Positions 38,761 through 48,993 are shown, numbered from the stretch's first letter. The stretch is 64,000 nt of DNA from Phenylobacterium sp. SCN 70-31 (GCF_001724605.1 NZ_MEEX01000006.1:186001-250000), one strand, 5' to 3'. Notes: generated from the letters alone by a model not told the origin. Made by a program: numbers and translations.

Positions 38761-39441
38761 CTAAGCCTCGGCCCGCCCGCCGCCGTTGCGGGCGAAGAGC
38801 TGGACCGTGCGCAGGCGCGACAGCCGCGCGCTGTCGGCGTGGAAGCCGTTGGGGGCCACGAAGGCGTGCCCGGCCTCGTACATGTAGACCGGCAGGTCGG
38901 GGTGCGCCGCGCGGATCGCCTCGACGTCGGCGGGCGGAATCAGCTCGTCGGTCTTGCCCAGATGCAGGAGGGTCGGGACCCGCGGCGTTTCGGAGAGATA
39001 GTCGACGATCTGGCCACCATAGTACGAGGCGACGGCCGAGAGCCCCGTGCAGCGCGCCGAGGCCAGCCAGGCGGTCGTGCCGCCGAAGCAGAAGCCCAGC
39101 AGGAAGACTGGCGGCGCGAGGGTGTCGATGGCCGCCTGCACCGCGTCCAGCACCTCCGCGCCCCATTGCGTCGCGCGGGCGAAGCCATCCTGCTGCGCAT
39201 ATAGCGCCGGATCGGTGTCGGCCGTCGCGAACCCTTGCTGGAAGCGGTCGAACAGGCTGGGGACCAGGGTCTCGTAGCCGTCCTCGGCGAAGCTGTCGGC
39301 CAGGCCGCGGAGGTGGGGCGTCACGCCCCAGATCGCATGGCAGACCACCAGCCCGCCCCGCCGCGCGTCCCCCGGCGCAGCCCGATAGGCGTCGAAGGCG
39401 AAGCCGTCGGCGGCGCTGAGAACCTGGACCGTCTCGCCCAT
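38761..39441 (-). CDS. Dienelactone hydrolase family protein, copy 1
   Basis: A 226-residue alpha/beta hydrolase of the dienelactone hydrolase group. The nucleophile is Cys in LLGFCFGGTTAWLA near residue 117, followed by Asp in HLGKTDELIPP and His in YEAGHAFVAP. The ATG at 39441 shares one base with the stop of the upstream paralogue, so the pair is co-translated. Substrate unknown; the family hydrolyses dienelactones and other lactones or esters. Confidence 0.85.
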   Translation of the reverse strand: MGETVQVLSAADGFAFDAYRAAPGDARRGGLVVCHAIWGVTPHLRGLADSFAEDGYETLVPSLFDRFQQGFATADTDPALYAQQDGFARATQWGAEVLDAVQAAIDTLAPPVFLLGFCFGGTTAWLASARCTGLSAVASYYGGQIVDYLSETPRVPTLLHLGKTDELIPPADVEAIRAAHPDLPVYMYEAGHAFVAPNGFHADSARLSRLRTVQLFARNGGGRAEA

Positions 39442-40127
39442 CAGCCGGGGGCCTGAGCCTTGTCGAACAGTTCGAGGGTCCGATGGCGGGCGAGGTCCGC
39501 CGCCTCGGCGCTGTAGCGTTCGGGGCTCTGGTTGTTGAACCCGTGGCCCGCGCCTTCGTAGATGTAGACCGGAACCGTCTCCCCGTGATGCTCGGCGATC
39601 GCGGCGGCGACGTCGTCGGCGGGGATCCCGGCGTCGGTGCGGCCCAGGTGCACGATGGTGGGGCACATCGGCGTCAGGGCCGCGTTCGCCTGGACCATCG
39701 AGCCGTAGTAGCTGGACGCCGCCGCCAGGCCTTCCACCTTCGCCGCCGACAGCCAGGTGAGCGAGCCGCCGTAGCAGTAGCCCACCACGCACACCTTGCC
39801 GCCATGCTTGGCCAGGAAATCGCGGCATGCGGCGATGTCGGCCAGCGCCTGTTCCATCGGCGTGGCGCGGGCCTTCTCGATCCCGGCCTTGATCCCGGCG
39901 TCGTCGTGCTCGGCGTGGAAGTCGCGCTGCAGGCGGTCGAACATGGCCGGCGCGATGGCCTCGTACCCCATCTTGGCCCACCGCTCGACGTCGGCGCGCA
40001 CGTGGCGGTCGATGCCGAAGATCTCCTGGATCACGATCACGCCGCCCTTGCGGGGCGTGAACGCGGCCTCGTGATAGGCGGTGAACTCGAAGCCGTCGGC
40101 TCCGGCCAGCCTGATCGTATCGCCCAT
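39441..40127 (-). CDS. Dienelactone hydrolase family protein, copy 2
   Basis: A 228-residue paralogue. It has the nucleophile Cys in VVGYCYGGSLTWLS, Asp in HLGRTDAGIPADD and His in YEGAGHGFNNQSP. The segment GVIVIQEIFGIDRHVRADVERWAKMGY is typical of dienelactone hydrolases (E-Ax of the QEIFG stretch). Its stop overlaps the start of the next gene (TGATG). Tandem duplication is likely. Confidence 0.88.
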   Translation of the reverse strand: MGDTIRLAGADGFEFTAYHEAAFTPRKGGVIVIQEIFGIDRHVRADVERWAKMGYEAIAPAMFDRLQRDFHAEHDDAGIKAGIEKARATPMEQALADIAACRDFLAKHGGKVCVVGYCYGGSLTWLSAAKVEGLAAASSYYGSMVQANAALTPMCPTIVHLGRTDAGIPADDVAAAIAEHHGETVPVYIYEGAGHGFNNQSPERYSAEAADLARHRTLELFDKAQAPG

Positions 40128-40159
40128 CCTCGGCTCCTCCTGGGTTTCGGCCGTGTATC

Positions 40160-41257
<1,098 letters not shown>

Positions 41258-41343
41258 GGAGAGATCGGAGTCCTTCGAAAACGGCGGGCTGCCTAGCACG
41301 AGCGGCGCGGAGCGCGAAGCGGACGGGCGGGCAAGCCGTGCTG

Positions 41344-41577
41344 GAACCCCGAAAAACACGAACGGGCGCGAGAAATGGCGTCCCGTCCCCTCGATGCCGC
41401 GAAGCGGCGCCTGCCGGCTCCAAGGAACCACGGAAAACGCGGAAAACCACAGAAGGCGAAGCTGCGATTCCGTGTCCTTCTGTGTTTTCCGTGGTTTGCA
41501 AAAAAGGCCGAGCTTCCGCTTGCACGGAGGCTCGGGGACGGCCACCTTTCGTGTCCGTTCGTGCTTTTCGCGGTTCG
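41344..41577. repeat. Nested inverted-repeat element
   Basis: Outer arms 41344-41378 and 41543-41577 pair at 28 of 35 positions. Inner arms 41425-41456 and 41476-41496 match over 21 bases once a 10-base insertion in the left arm is set aside. Both are built from CACGAA- or CACGGAAAA-like words. The region between ychF and the epoxide hydrolase has no gene (41258-41593), and this element fills most of it. No protein-coding or RNA gene is recognised inside. Confidence 0.75.
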
Positions 41578-41593
41578 CTCGAGGCGCGGCGCG

Positions 41594-42745
41594 TCAAACG
41601 GCCTCGCGGCCCCAGGCGCGGACCTCGTCCACGTACAGGTCCGGTTCCTCCATCGCGGCGAAGTGGCCGCCGCGGGGCATGTCGGCCCAGCGGACGATGT
41701 TGTAGGCCCGCTCGGCGAAGCTGCGGGGCGGGGCGGAATAGAGCGGCTCGCCGGGGAAGTTGGCGAAGGCGGTGGGCGTCTCCACCCGCTCGCCGGGCGC
41801 GAAGGCCACCCGGCCCTCCTCGATCAGGCCCCGATAGTACCAGGCACCGGTCGCGAAGCTGTCGGTCATCACATAGATCATGATGTTGGTGAGCAGGCGG
41901 TCCTTGCCGTAGGCCTCGTCCAGCGTCTTCGCCGACAGGTCGGACCAGTCGTGGAAGCGCTCCAGGATCCAGGCGGCCTGGCCCACGGGATTTCCAGCCG
42001 CCATCCAGGCGATCGACTGCGGCTTGGAGGTCTGGAGCCGGAAGTAGGCGCCCATCATGTCCATGGCGCCGGCCTGGCGCTGGGCCCAGGCGATCTCGGC
42101 CTCGCTCCGGGGGCCGTCGGCGGGCCGGAATCCCAGCATGTTGAGGTGGATCGCGCGGGCCGTTTTGCCGTGCTCGCGGCCCAGCCACGAGGTGACCATC
42201 GCGCCCCAGTCGCCGCCCTGGGCCAGGTAGGTGGAATAGCCCAGGACGTCGGTCATCAAAGCGTTGAACAGCCGCGCCGTCGTCCGCTGGCCGACGGGCC
42301 GCGCCGGCTTCGACGAGAAGCCGAAGCCGGGCAGGGACGGGATGACGAGGTCGAAGGCGTCCGACGCCTGGCCGCCGAAGCGTGAGGGGAACGCCAGCTT
42401 CTCGATCGCCCCCCAGAACTCGTAGTGCGAACCCGGCCAGCCGTGGGTGATCAGGAGCGGTCGCCGCCCGCCGGCCTCGCCGACCACGTGCAGGAAGTGC
42501 AGGTCGTAGTCCTCGACCCTGGCCGTGAACTGGGGGAAGCGGTTGAGGTCGGCCACGGCCGCCCGCCAGTCGTACCCGCCCGTCCAATGCTCGCAGACCT
42601 CGCGCAGCCAGGCGCCGTCGCAGCCATAGGCCCACCCGTCGGGGACGGCGGGCGCCGGCGGCCAGGGATAGTCGCGCACGCGGGCCAGCACCGCCTCGAC
42701 CTGGGCGTCGCTCCAGGCGACCTCGAAGGATTTGGGTTGGGTCAT
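41594..42745 (-). CDS. Epoxide hydrolase (EHN-domain alpha/beta hydrolase)
   Basis: A 383-residue epoxide hydrolase. An N-terminal EHN domain (about 6-110) contains WRAAVADLNRFPQFTARVEDYDLHFLH. The hydrolase core has HGWPGSHYEFW (oxyanion) and the nucleophile Asp in AQGGDWGAMVTSW. His lies in GGHFAAMEEPDLYVDE near the C-terminus. No signal peptide is present, so it is cytoplasmic. Family members hydrolyse epoxides to diols; the substrate is unknown. Confidence 0.9.
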   Translation of the reverse strand: MTQPKSFEVAWSDAQVEAVLARVRDYPWPPAPAVPDGWAYGCDGAWLREVCEHWTGGYDWRAAVADLNRFPQFTARVEDYDLHFLHVVGEAGGRRPLLITHGWPGSHYEFWGAIEKLAFPSRFGGQASDAFDLVIPSLPGFGFSSKPARPVGQRTTARLFNALMTDVLGYSTYLAQGGDWGAMVTSWLGREHGKTARAIHLNMLGFRPADGPRSEAEIAWAQRQAGAMDMMGAYFRLQTSKPQSIAWMAAGNPVGQAAWILERFHDWSDLSAKTLDEAYGKDRLLTNIMIYVMTDSFATGAWYYRGLIEEGRVAFAPGERVETPTAFANFPGEPLYSAPPRSFAERAYNIVRWADMPRGGHFAAMEEPDLYVDEVRAWGREAV

Positions 42746-42817
42746 GGCGCGTCCTCCCGCTGTTTGCGGCAGGGTGCGCGCGGCGACGTGGGGGCCGTCA
42801 AGCGGCGGCGTATCGGC

Positions 42818-43417
42818 TCACCCCTTGGTCGCCAGCCCCTTCGCCAGGGCCTGCGACATGCGGTGGTGCATGGCGAGGGCGCTGCCGGGCGGAAGCTTGC
42901 CGGCCATCTCCAGCACCACGACGCCGTGGGTCGCCGCCCAGAACATGGTGCCGATCTCCTTGGAGTCGCCGCGCATGTCGCCGGTCTCGATCTGGTCCTT
43001 GACCCAGGCGGTCATGGTCTCGCGCGCGCGTCGTCCGGCTTCCGCGAGGTCGTCGTGCGTGTCGTCGATCGGCTGGTTGAGGTCGAACATCAGCTTGTAG
43101 GTGTGCGGGTTCTCGAACGCGAACCGGACATAGGCGTCGCCCACCGCCGCGCCCTTGGCCCGCGCGCCCTGGACCGAGTCCCGCGCCGCCTCCAGGGCCT
43201 TGGCGAAGCGGGTGAATCCGTTGGTCCGCACGGCGGCCAGGATATCGTCCTTGTCCTGGAAATAGCGGTAGGGGGTCATCGGCGAGACGCCCAGCTCGGC
43301 GGCGAGCTGGCGCATGGTCACCGCGTCGGGACCCTTCTCGGCGAACAGCCGCTCGGCCGCGGCGCACATGCGTTCGCGGAAGTCGGCGACATCGCTCTCG
43401 GTCAGGACACGCGGCAT
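42818..43417 (-). CDS. TetR family regulator (WHG domain)
   Basis: A 199-residue TetR repressor. The N-terminal HTH is MRQLAAELGVSPMTPYRYFQDKDDILAAV. The C-terminal ligand domain has AFENPHTYKLMFD, typical of the WHG-type branch. The ATG at 43417 is preferred over the in-frame GTG at 43432. It is divergent from the carotenoid oxygenase, with 95 bp between starts carrying a palindrome. It likely represses the oxygenase and itself. Confidence 0.85.
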   Translation of the reverse strand: MPRVLTESDVADFRERMCAAAERLFAEKGPDAVTMRQLAAELGVSPMTPYRYFQDKDDILAAVRTNGFTRFAKALEAARDSVQGARAKGAAVGDAYVRFAFENPHTYKLMFDLNQPIDDTHDDLAEAGRRARETMTAWVKDQIETGDMRGDSKEIGTMFWAATHGVVVLEMAGKLPPGSALAMHHRMSQALAKGLATKG

Positions 43418-43469
43418 TCGACTCGCTCGCACAGAAATCGCTTGCCAAGGGGTACGGCCTGCATAATGA

Positions 43470-43490
43470 ATTTACAACGTAAGTTACAAC
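43470..43490. promoter_or_regulatory. Candidate TetR operator
   Basis: ATTTACAACGTAAGT is a near-perfect palindrome (ATTTAC / GTAAGT around AAC) and is followed by TTACAAC, a second half-site. It lies between the divergent TetR and carotenoid oxygenase genes, 23 bases before the latter's start. Confidence 0.55.
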
Positions 43491-43512
43491 GGGTCCTGTG
43501 GGAGGGACGGTC

Positions 43513-44907
43513 ATGGACGGCGACGCGCGCATCAATCCCTATCTGGCCGGCAATTTCGCGCCGGTCCGGTCGGAGGACGATTTCGATCTGACCGTGAAGG
43601 GCGAGATCCCCGCGGGCCTTCGCGGAGCCCTGTTCCGTATCGGGCCCAACCCGCAGTTCGAGCCGCGCGATCCGAACCACCACTGGTTCGGCGGCGACGG
43701 CATGGTCCACGGCTTCTACGTGGCCGACGGCAAGGTCAGCTATCGCAACCGCTACGCGCGGACTCCCAAGTGGGAGTTGGAGCACCAGCACGGCCGCTCG
43801 CTGTTCGGAAGCTTCGGCAATCCCATGACGACCGATCCCCTGGCCATGGGCAACGAGGGCGGCGTCGCCAACACCAATATCGTCTGGCACGCCGGGAAAC
43901 TGATGGCCCTGGAAGAGGGGCACCAGCCCTTCGAGATGGATCCCAGGACGCTGGAGTCGAAGGGTTATGTGCGGCCCTACGCCGGGCGGGTCACGGCGCA
44001 CCCCAAGATCGATCCGGTCACCGGCGAGATGATCTGGTTCGCCTATGGCGTGGGTCCCATGCCGCTCTCGGCCGGCATGAGCTACGGGATCACGGATGCG
44101 GCCGGCGACGTCGTGCGGCGCAGCGACTTCCAGGCCCCCTACGGCTGCATGGTCCATGACTTCATGGTCACGGCGAACCACGTGCTGTTCCCCGTCCTGC
44201 CCCTGACCGCCAGTCTGGAGCGCGCGATGGGCGGCAAGCCGGCCTTCGCCTGGGAGCCGGAGAAGGGGTCGTACGTGGGCGTCATGCGCCGCGACGGCGA
44301 CGTGGCCGACATCCGCTGGTTCAACACCGAGGCCTGCTACGTCTTCCACCCGCTGAATTCGTGGGAGGAGGACGGCAAGATCGTCTGCGACGTCATGCGC
44401 TACGACGTGGCGCCCCTGTTCCCCAACGCCGACGGCTCTCCGGGCCAGAAGGCGGCGGCGCGCATGGTGCGCTGGACGTTCGATCTGAACGGCGCATCCG
44501 ACGCGATCCAGGAGACCCCGCTGGACGACCTGGACGGCGAGTTCCCCCGCGTCGATCCGCGGGTCGAAACCCGCCGGCACCGCCACGGCTGGTACGCCGG
44601 CGAGACGATGGGCTCGGGCACCGTCCGGATGAACGCCATCGCCCACCTCGATCTCCAGACCGGGCGCCGTCAGGTCTATGAACTCACCGGCGGCGACGCC
44701 ACCTCCGAGCCCGTGTTCGTGCCGCGGACCGCCGACGCGCCCGAGGGCGACGGCTGGCTGACGGCGGTGGTCTGGCGGGCGGCGGAAAACCGCTCGGACC
44801 TGCTGATCTTCGAGGCTCAGGACCTGGAGAAGGGGCCGATCGCCACGGCGGAGCTGCCGCGCCGGGTGCCGTTCGGCTTCCACGGCAACTGGGCGGCGAT
44901 CGACTGA
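43513..44907 (+). CDS. Carotenoid oxygenase family protein
   Basis: A 464-residue RPE65-type non-heme iron dioxygenase that cleaves a double bond in carotenoids, apocarotenoids or lignostilbenes. The four Fe ligands are His163 (TAHPKIDP), His215 (MVHDFMVT), His279 (YVFHPLNSW) and His457 (FGFHGNW). ATG 43513 is eight bases after GGAGGG; an earlier in-frame GTG at 43498 is also possible. It is divergent from a TetR gene and 14 bases before DUF2855. The substrate (lignostilbene versus carotenoid) cannot be read. Confidence 0.93.
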   Translation: MDGDARINPYLAGNFAPVRSEDDFDLTVKGEIPAGLRGALFRIGPNPQFEPRDPNHHWFGGDGMVHGFYVADGKVSYRNRYARTPKWELEHQHGRSLFGSFGNPMTTDPLAMGNEGGVANTNIVWHAGKLMALEEGHQPFEMDPRTLESKGYVRPYAGRVTAHPKIDPVTGEMIWFAYGVGPMPLSAGMSYGITDAAGDVVRRSDFQAPYGCMVHDFMVTANHVLFPVLPLTASLERAMGGKPAFAWEPEKGSYVGVMRRDGDVADIRWFNTEACYVFHPLNSWEEDGKIVCDVMRYDVAPLFPNADGSPGQKAAARMVRWTFDLNGASDAIQETPLDDLDGEFPRVDPRVETRRHRHGWYAGETMGSGTVRMNAIAHLDLQTGRRQVYELTGGDATSEPVFVPRTADAPEGDGWLTAVVWRAAENRSDLLIFEAQDLEKGPIATAELPRRVPFGFHGNWAAID

Positions 44908-44921
44908 AGAGAGGGACTTCG

Positions 44922-45971
44922 ATGCGTGGCTGGGACCTGCTCGTCGATCGGGGCGACCTCACGAAGACGACCCTCGTCGAGGTCGATCCCGACGCCGCGC
45001 TGGCGCCGGGCGAAGCCCTGCTGGCGGTCGAGAGTTTCGCGCTCACGGCCAACAACGTGACCTACGGCGCGGTGGGCGACCAGATCGGCTATTGGCGGTT
45101 CTTCCCCGCGCCGGCCGGGCAGGGCCGCATCCCGGTCTGGGGTTTCGCCCGCGTGGTCCGCACCCACGCGCCCGACGCGCCCGTGGGCCTCAGGCTGTTC
45201 GGCTACTGGCCCATGTCCAGCCACACGATCGCGCGCCTGGAGCGGCGGGGCGACGGCTATGTGGAGATCTCGGCGCACCGGGCGGAACTACCGCCCACCT
45301 ACAACGCCTACCAGGCCGCGCCAGGGGCCCCGGACGATGACTGGCGCTCGCTGCTCCGGCCGCTGTTCATGACCTCGTTCCTGCTGGACGATCAGCTCTC
45401 GGACGCGCCGCTCAAGACGCTGGTGCTGTCCAGCGCCTCGTCCAAGACGGCGCTGGGCCTGGCGTGGCTGGCGCGCCGGCGGGGTGTCCGGGTCGTCGGC
45501 CTGACCTCGCCCGCGCACATCGCCGTCCTGGAGCGTACGGGCCTCTACGATGATGTGGTCGCCTATGCAGATGTCCCGGCCCTGAAGGCGGACGGGCCCG
45601 CGGCCTACGTGGATTTCGCCGGCCGCGCTGCGGTCACCCGCGATGTCCATACGGCCCTGGGCGCCGCCCTGACCGTCAGCCTGGGCGTCGGCCTGACCCA
45701 TTGGGACGCGAGAACCGCACCCCGGCCGGACATCCCCGGGGTGACGCCTGTCTTCTTCTTCGCGCCCGACCGCATCCGCCAGCGCGCCAAGGACTGGGGC
45801 ATGGCGGGCTTGGACAGCCGCTTGCAGGCGGTACTGGGCGACTTCATCCGCGAGAACGCCTGGCTGAAGCTGCGCCACCATGCCGGTCCGGACGCGCTGA
45901 GGTCCCTCTACGCCGAGGTCGTGGCGGGCCGGGTCCGGCCTGACGAAGGCCATATCGTCAGGCCCGCTTGA
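44922..45971 (+). CDS. DUF2855 family protein
   Basis: A 349-residue protein of the DUF2855 family. It has a GroES-like N-terminus (LAVESFALTANNVTYGAVGDQIGYWRFFP) and a nucleotide-binding-like middle (TLVLSSASSKTALGLAWLARRRG), so it resembles a quinone-oxidoreductase or medium-chain dehydrogenase relative. Activity is unknown. It lies 14 bases after the carotenoid oxygenase, so it is probably in the same operon and may act on its product. Confidence 0.85.
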   Translation: MRGWDLLVDRGDLTKTTLVEVDPDAALAPGEALLAVESFALTANNVTYGAVGDQIGYWRFFPAPAGQGRIPVWGFARVVRTHAPDAPVGLRLFGYWPMSSHTIARLERRGDGYVEISAHRAELPPTYNAYQAAPGAPDDDWRSLLRPLFMTSFLLDDQLSDAPLKTLVLSSASSKTALGLAWLARRRGVRVVGLTSPAHIAVLERTGLYDDVVAYADVPALKADGPAAYVDFAGRAAVTRDVHTALGAALTVSLGVGLTHWDARTAPRPDIPGVTPVFFFAPDRIRQRAKDWGMAGLDSRLQAVLGDFIRENAWLKLRHHAGPDALRSLYAEVVAGRVRPDEGHIVRPA

Positions 45972-46046
45972 AGTCCCGAATGTAACCTGCGGTACAGTGG
46001 CCGGCGTCCGGGCGGCGCAGGTTCGCCCGAACCTCGGGAGGGAACC

Positions 46047-47936
46047 ATGAGACTGTTCGCGGGCGCGGTGCTGGCCGCCGTACTGGCCCCCGTATCGGCC
46101 GCCGCCCCGGCCCTGGCCGCGGGGCCGGACTTCGCCGACCACCGGGACTTCGATTTCGCCGATCGCGGCTTTGTCGGCACGCGCACGGATCCGAAGATCA
46201 CGGCGGCCGACGGCCGCGTGGTCTGGGACCTGTCGGCCTTCGATTTCCTGAAGGGGCCGGCGCCGGCCAGCGTGAATCCCAGCCTGTGGCGCCAGTCCCA
46301 GCTCCTGGCCCGCCACGGCCTCTTCGAAGTGACGCCCGGGGTCTGGCAGGTGCGGGGCTTCGACCTGGCCAACGCCACCTTCATCGCCGGCAAGACCGGC
46401 TGGATCGTCATCGACCCCCTGACCAGCGCCGAGGCGGCGCGCGCGGCGCTCGATCTGGCCAACGCGAAGCTGGGCGCCCGGCCGGTCGTGGCGCTGATCT
46501 ACACCCACAGCCACGCCGACCACTTCGCCGGCGCGCGGGGGATGGTGGCGCAGGCGGACGTCGACTCCCGCAAGGTGCAGGTGATCGCCCCCGAGGGCTT
46601 CCTCGAGCACGCCGTCAGCGAGAACGTCATCGCCGGGCCGGCCATGGGTCGGCGGGCGACCTATCAGTTCGGAAGCTTCCTGCCCAAGGGACCCCAGGGC
46701 CTTGTGAACGCTGGCATCGGGCCGGGCCTGAGCGCCGGGACCCAGACGCTGATCCCCCCGACCGTCGACATCACCCGGACCGGACAGGCCCTCACCATCG
46801 ACGGCGTGCGGCTGGAGTTCCAGCTCACCCCGGGGACCGAGGCTCCGGCCGAGATGAACATCTGGCTGCCCGACCTGAAGGCGCTGTGCCTGGCCGAGAA
46901 CGCCAACGCCACCCTGCACAACGTGCTCACGCCGCGCGGGGCGCTGGTCCGCGACGCCAGCCAGTGGGCGGCCTATCTGGGCGAATCCCTGCGGCTGTAC
47001 GGCGACAGCGCCGAGGTGCTGTTCACCAGCCACGCCTGGCCCCGCTTCGGACGGGAGGTGATCGCCGACTACATCGAGAAGCACCGCGACGCCTACAAGT
47101 ACCTCCACGATCAGACGGTCCGGCTGATGAACGACGGCCTGACCGGCCCCGAGATCGCCAATCGCATCCGTCTGCCCGAGGTGCTGGACCGGGAATGGTA
47201 CAACCGCGGCTACTACGGGACGATGAGCTTCAATTCCCGGGCGGTCTATCAGCGCTACATGGGCTGGTACGACGCCAACCCGGTGAACCTGGCGCCGCTG
47301 GATCCGGCCGACGCCGGCGCCCGCTATGTGGCCATGATGGGCGGGCGCGACGCCGTGCTGGCGGCGGCGCGGACGGCGCACCAGGCCGGCGACGACCGTT
47401 GGGCCGGAGAGCTGGCCAACCGGCTGGTGATGGCCGACGCCGGCGACACGGCGGCGAAGGCGCTGCTGGCCAGCGTCTACGAGCGCCAGGCCATCGGCGC
47501 CGAAAGCGCCATCTGGCGCAACATGTACCTCTCGGGCGCGCAGGAACTGAGGGACGGGGTGCGGGCGGCCGCACCTCAGAGCGCGTCGCTGGACTACATC
47601 CGCAACACGCCGACGCCCATGCTGCTGGACCTGTTCGCCGTCCGGCTCGATCCCGACAAGGCCGGCGCCTCCTCGGTGGCGGTGGACCTCGTCTTCCCCG
47701 ACCGCAAGGAGCGGTTCCGCGTGCGGGTGAAGCATTCCGTCCTGACCTACGAGGCCGATCCCGCGGCGGGGACCGCCGACGCCGTCTACACCCTGCCGCG
47801 AGCGCAGTTCCTGGCGGGGGCGTTGGGCGGCGCCGATCTGTCGAAGGCCGCGACCTCCGGCGACCCGGCCGCCCTGGGGCGGCTGCTCTCCTGGCTGACG
47901 CCGCCGCGAGCGGGCTTTCCCATCGTCACGCGCTGA
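46047..47936 (+). CDS. Alkyl/aryl sulfatase (SdsA1-like metallo-beta-lactamase-fold enzyme)
   Basis: A 629-residue exported alkylsulfatase. The signal peptide ends near ALAAGPD (about residue 25). The metallo-beta-lactamase fold has the zinc motif THSHADHFAG (His154, His156, Asp158, His159). A middle dimerisation region (KHRDAYKYLHDQTVRLMNDG) and a C-terminal SCP2-like domain follow (near 510-629). SdsA1 relatives hydrolyse primary alkyl sulfates such as SDS. ATG 46047 follows GGGAGGGAA. Confidence 0.9.
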   Translation: MRLFAGAVLAAVLAPVSAAAPALAAGPDFADHRDFDFADRGFVGTRTDPKITAADGRVVWDLSAFDFLKGPAPASVNPSLWRQSQLLARHGLFEVTPGVWQVRGFDLANATFIAGKTGWIVIDPLTSAEAARAALDLANAKLGARPVVALIYTHSHADHFAGARGMVAQADVDSRKVQVIAPEGFLEHAVSENVIAGPAMGRRATYQFGSFLPKGPQGLVNAGIGPGLSAGTQTLIPPTVDITRTGQALTIDGVRLEFQLTPGTEAPAEMNIWLPDLKALCLAENANATLHNVLTPRGALVRDASQWAAYLGESLRLYGDSAEVLFTSHAWPRFGREVIADYIEKHRDAYKYLHDQTVRLMNDGLTGPEIANRIRLPEVLDREWYNRGYYGTMSFNSRAVYQRYMGWYDANPVNLAPLDPADAGARYVAMMGGRDAVLAAARTAHQAGDDRWAGELANRLVMADAGDTAAKALLASVYERQAIGAESAIWRNMYLSGAQELRDGVRAAAPQSASLDYIRNTPTPMLLDLFAVRLDPDKAGASSVAVDLVFPDRKERFRVRVKHSVLTYEADPAAGTADAVYTLPRAQFLAGALGGADLSKAATSGDPAALGRLLSWLTPPRAGFPIVTR

Positions 47937-47940
47937 CGGC

Positions 47941-48876
47941 TCACCGTCGGGCGGCCCGGCGCAGCGCCTGAGGCGGCTGGCCGAACGCGCGGAGAAAGGC
48001 GCGGCGCATGCGCTCGGGGTCGCCGAAGCCGGTCAGGCCGGCCACCCGGTCGATCGGTTCGACGCCTGCCTCCACTGCCGTGCGCGCGGCCTCCAGGCGC
48101 AGGCGTTCGACCGCCTTGGCGGGCGTGGTTCCGGTCTCGGTGGTGAAGGCGCGGGCGAAGTTGCGCGGGCTCATGGCCGCCTGCGCCGCCAGCCGTTCGA
48201 CCGGCAGGGCTTCGTCCAGATGCGCGCGCATCCAGTCCATGAGGTCGCCGAACCGCCCCGTGCGCCCCCCCAGCTCCACCAGGGCCGAGAACTGCGACTG
48301 CCCGCCCGGCCGCCGCTGATGGACGACGAGTTGCTGCGCCGTGCGCCGCGCGACCTCGGCGCCCAGGTCGTCCTCGATCAGGGCGAGCGACAGATCGATT
48401 CCGGCGGTGATGCCGCCCGAGGTCCAGACGTCGCCGTCGCGGATGTAGATCCGGTCCGCATCCAGCCGGACGTCGGGATACCGGCGCCCGAAGTCGTCGG
48501 TGCGGCTCCAGTGGGTGGTGGCGCGCCGGCCGTTCAGCAACCCGGCCTCGGCCAGCAGGTAGGCGCCCGAACACACGCTGGCGTGGCGGCGGGTCGTCAC
48601 GGTCTTCAGCCACGCCACGATGGCGACCAGATCCTCCAGCGCCCGCGTTCCGTCGCCGCCCGAGACGATGACGGTGTCGAACCGCGCATCGTCCAGCGGC
48701 CGCGCCCCCATCCGCACGCCCGACGAACTCTCGACCTCGCCGCCGTCGGGCGCGAGTACGGTGAAGGCGTAGCTTCCGGGCCGGAACCGCTCGGCGATCT
48801 CGAAGGCGGCGACGGGGCCGGCGGCGTCCAGGATCTGGAAGCCGGGGAACAGGACGAGGCCCACCTTGCGCGTCAT
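47941..48876 (-). CDS. GlxA family transcriptional regulator (DJ-1/PfpI + AraC-type HTH)
   Basis: A 311-residue GlxA-type regulator. The N-terminal DJ-1/PfpI domain (1 to about 190) has GPVAAFEIAERF and VCSGAYLLAEAGLL with the Cys of the DJ-1 elbow. The C-terminal AraC/XylS HTH (about 215-311) has LPVERLAAQAAMSPRNFARAF and GFGDPERMRRAFLRAFG. It is divergent from a DJ-1 gene. Ligand unknown. Confidence 0.9.
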   Translation of the reverse strand: MTRKVGLVLFPGFQILDAAGPVAAFEIAERFRPGSYAFTVLAPDGGEVESSSGVRMGARPLDDARFDTVIVSGGDGTRALEDLVAIVAWLKTVTTRRHASVCSGAYLLAEAGLLNGRRATTHWSRTDDFGRRYPDVRLDADRIYIRDGDVWTSGGITAGIDLSLALIEDDLGAEVARRTAQQLVVHQRRPGGQSQFSALVELGGRTGRFGDLMDWMRAHLDEALPVERLAAQAAMSPRNFARAFTTETGTTPAKAVERLRLEAARTAVEAGVEPIDRVAGLTGFGDPERMRRAFLRAFGQPPQALRRAARR

Positions 48877-48896
48877 GGCAGAAATCGTTGGATCAT

Positions 48897-48910
48897 TGTC
48901 ATTTCAGACA
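48897..48910. promoter_or_regulatory. Candidate operator between GlxA and DJ-1 genes
   Basis: TGTCATTTCAGACA is a TGTC-N6-GACA palindrome in the 117-bp gap between two divergent genes. It is 21 bases from the GlxA start codon. Its short arms make it only a candidate site for the GlxA-type protein. Confidence 0.35.
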
Positions 48911-48993
48911 GACTCTGCGCTGCCTAGGGTCGCGGCGTCAACTGGAAGACCCGTCCACCCGAGGACGGTCAGCCCGCAGGACGGAGACGCCTC

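Noticed and set aside
45288..47735. 815-residue reverse-strand open frame
   Set aside because: Antisense to DUF2855 and the alkylsulfatase, both with clear motifs. The length results from high GC.
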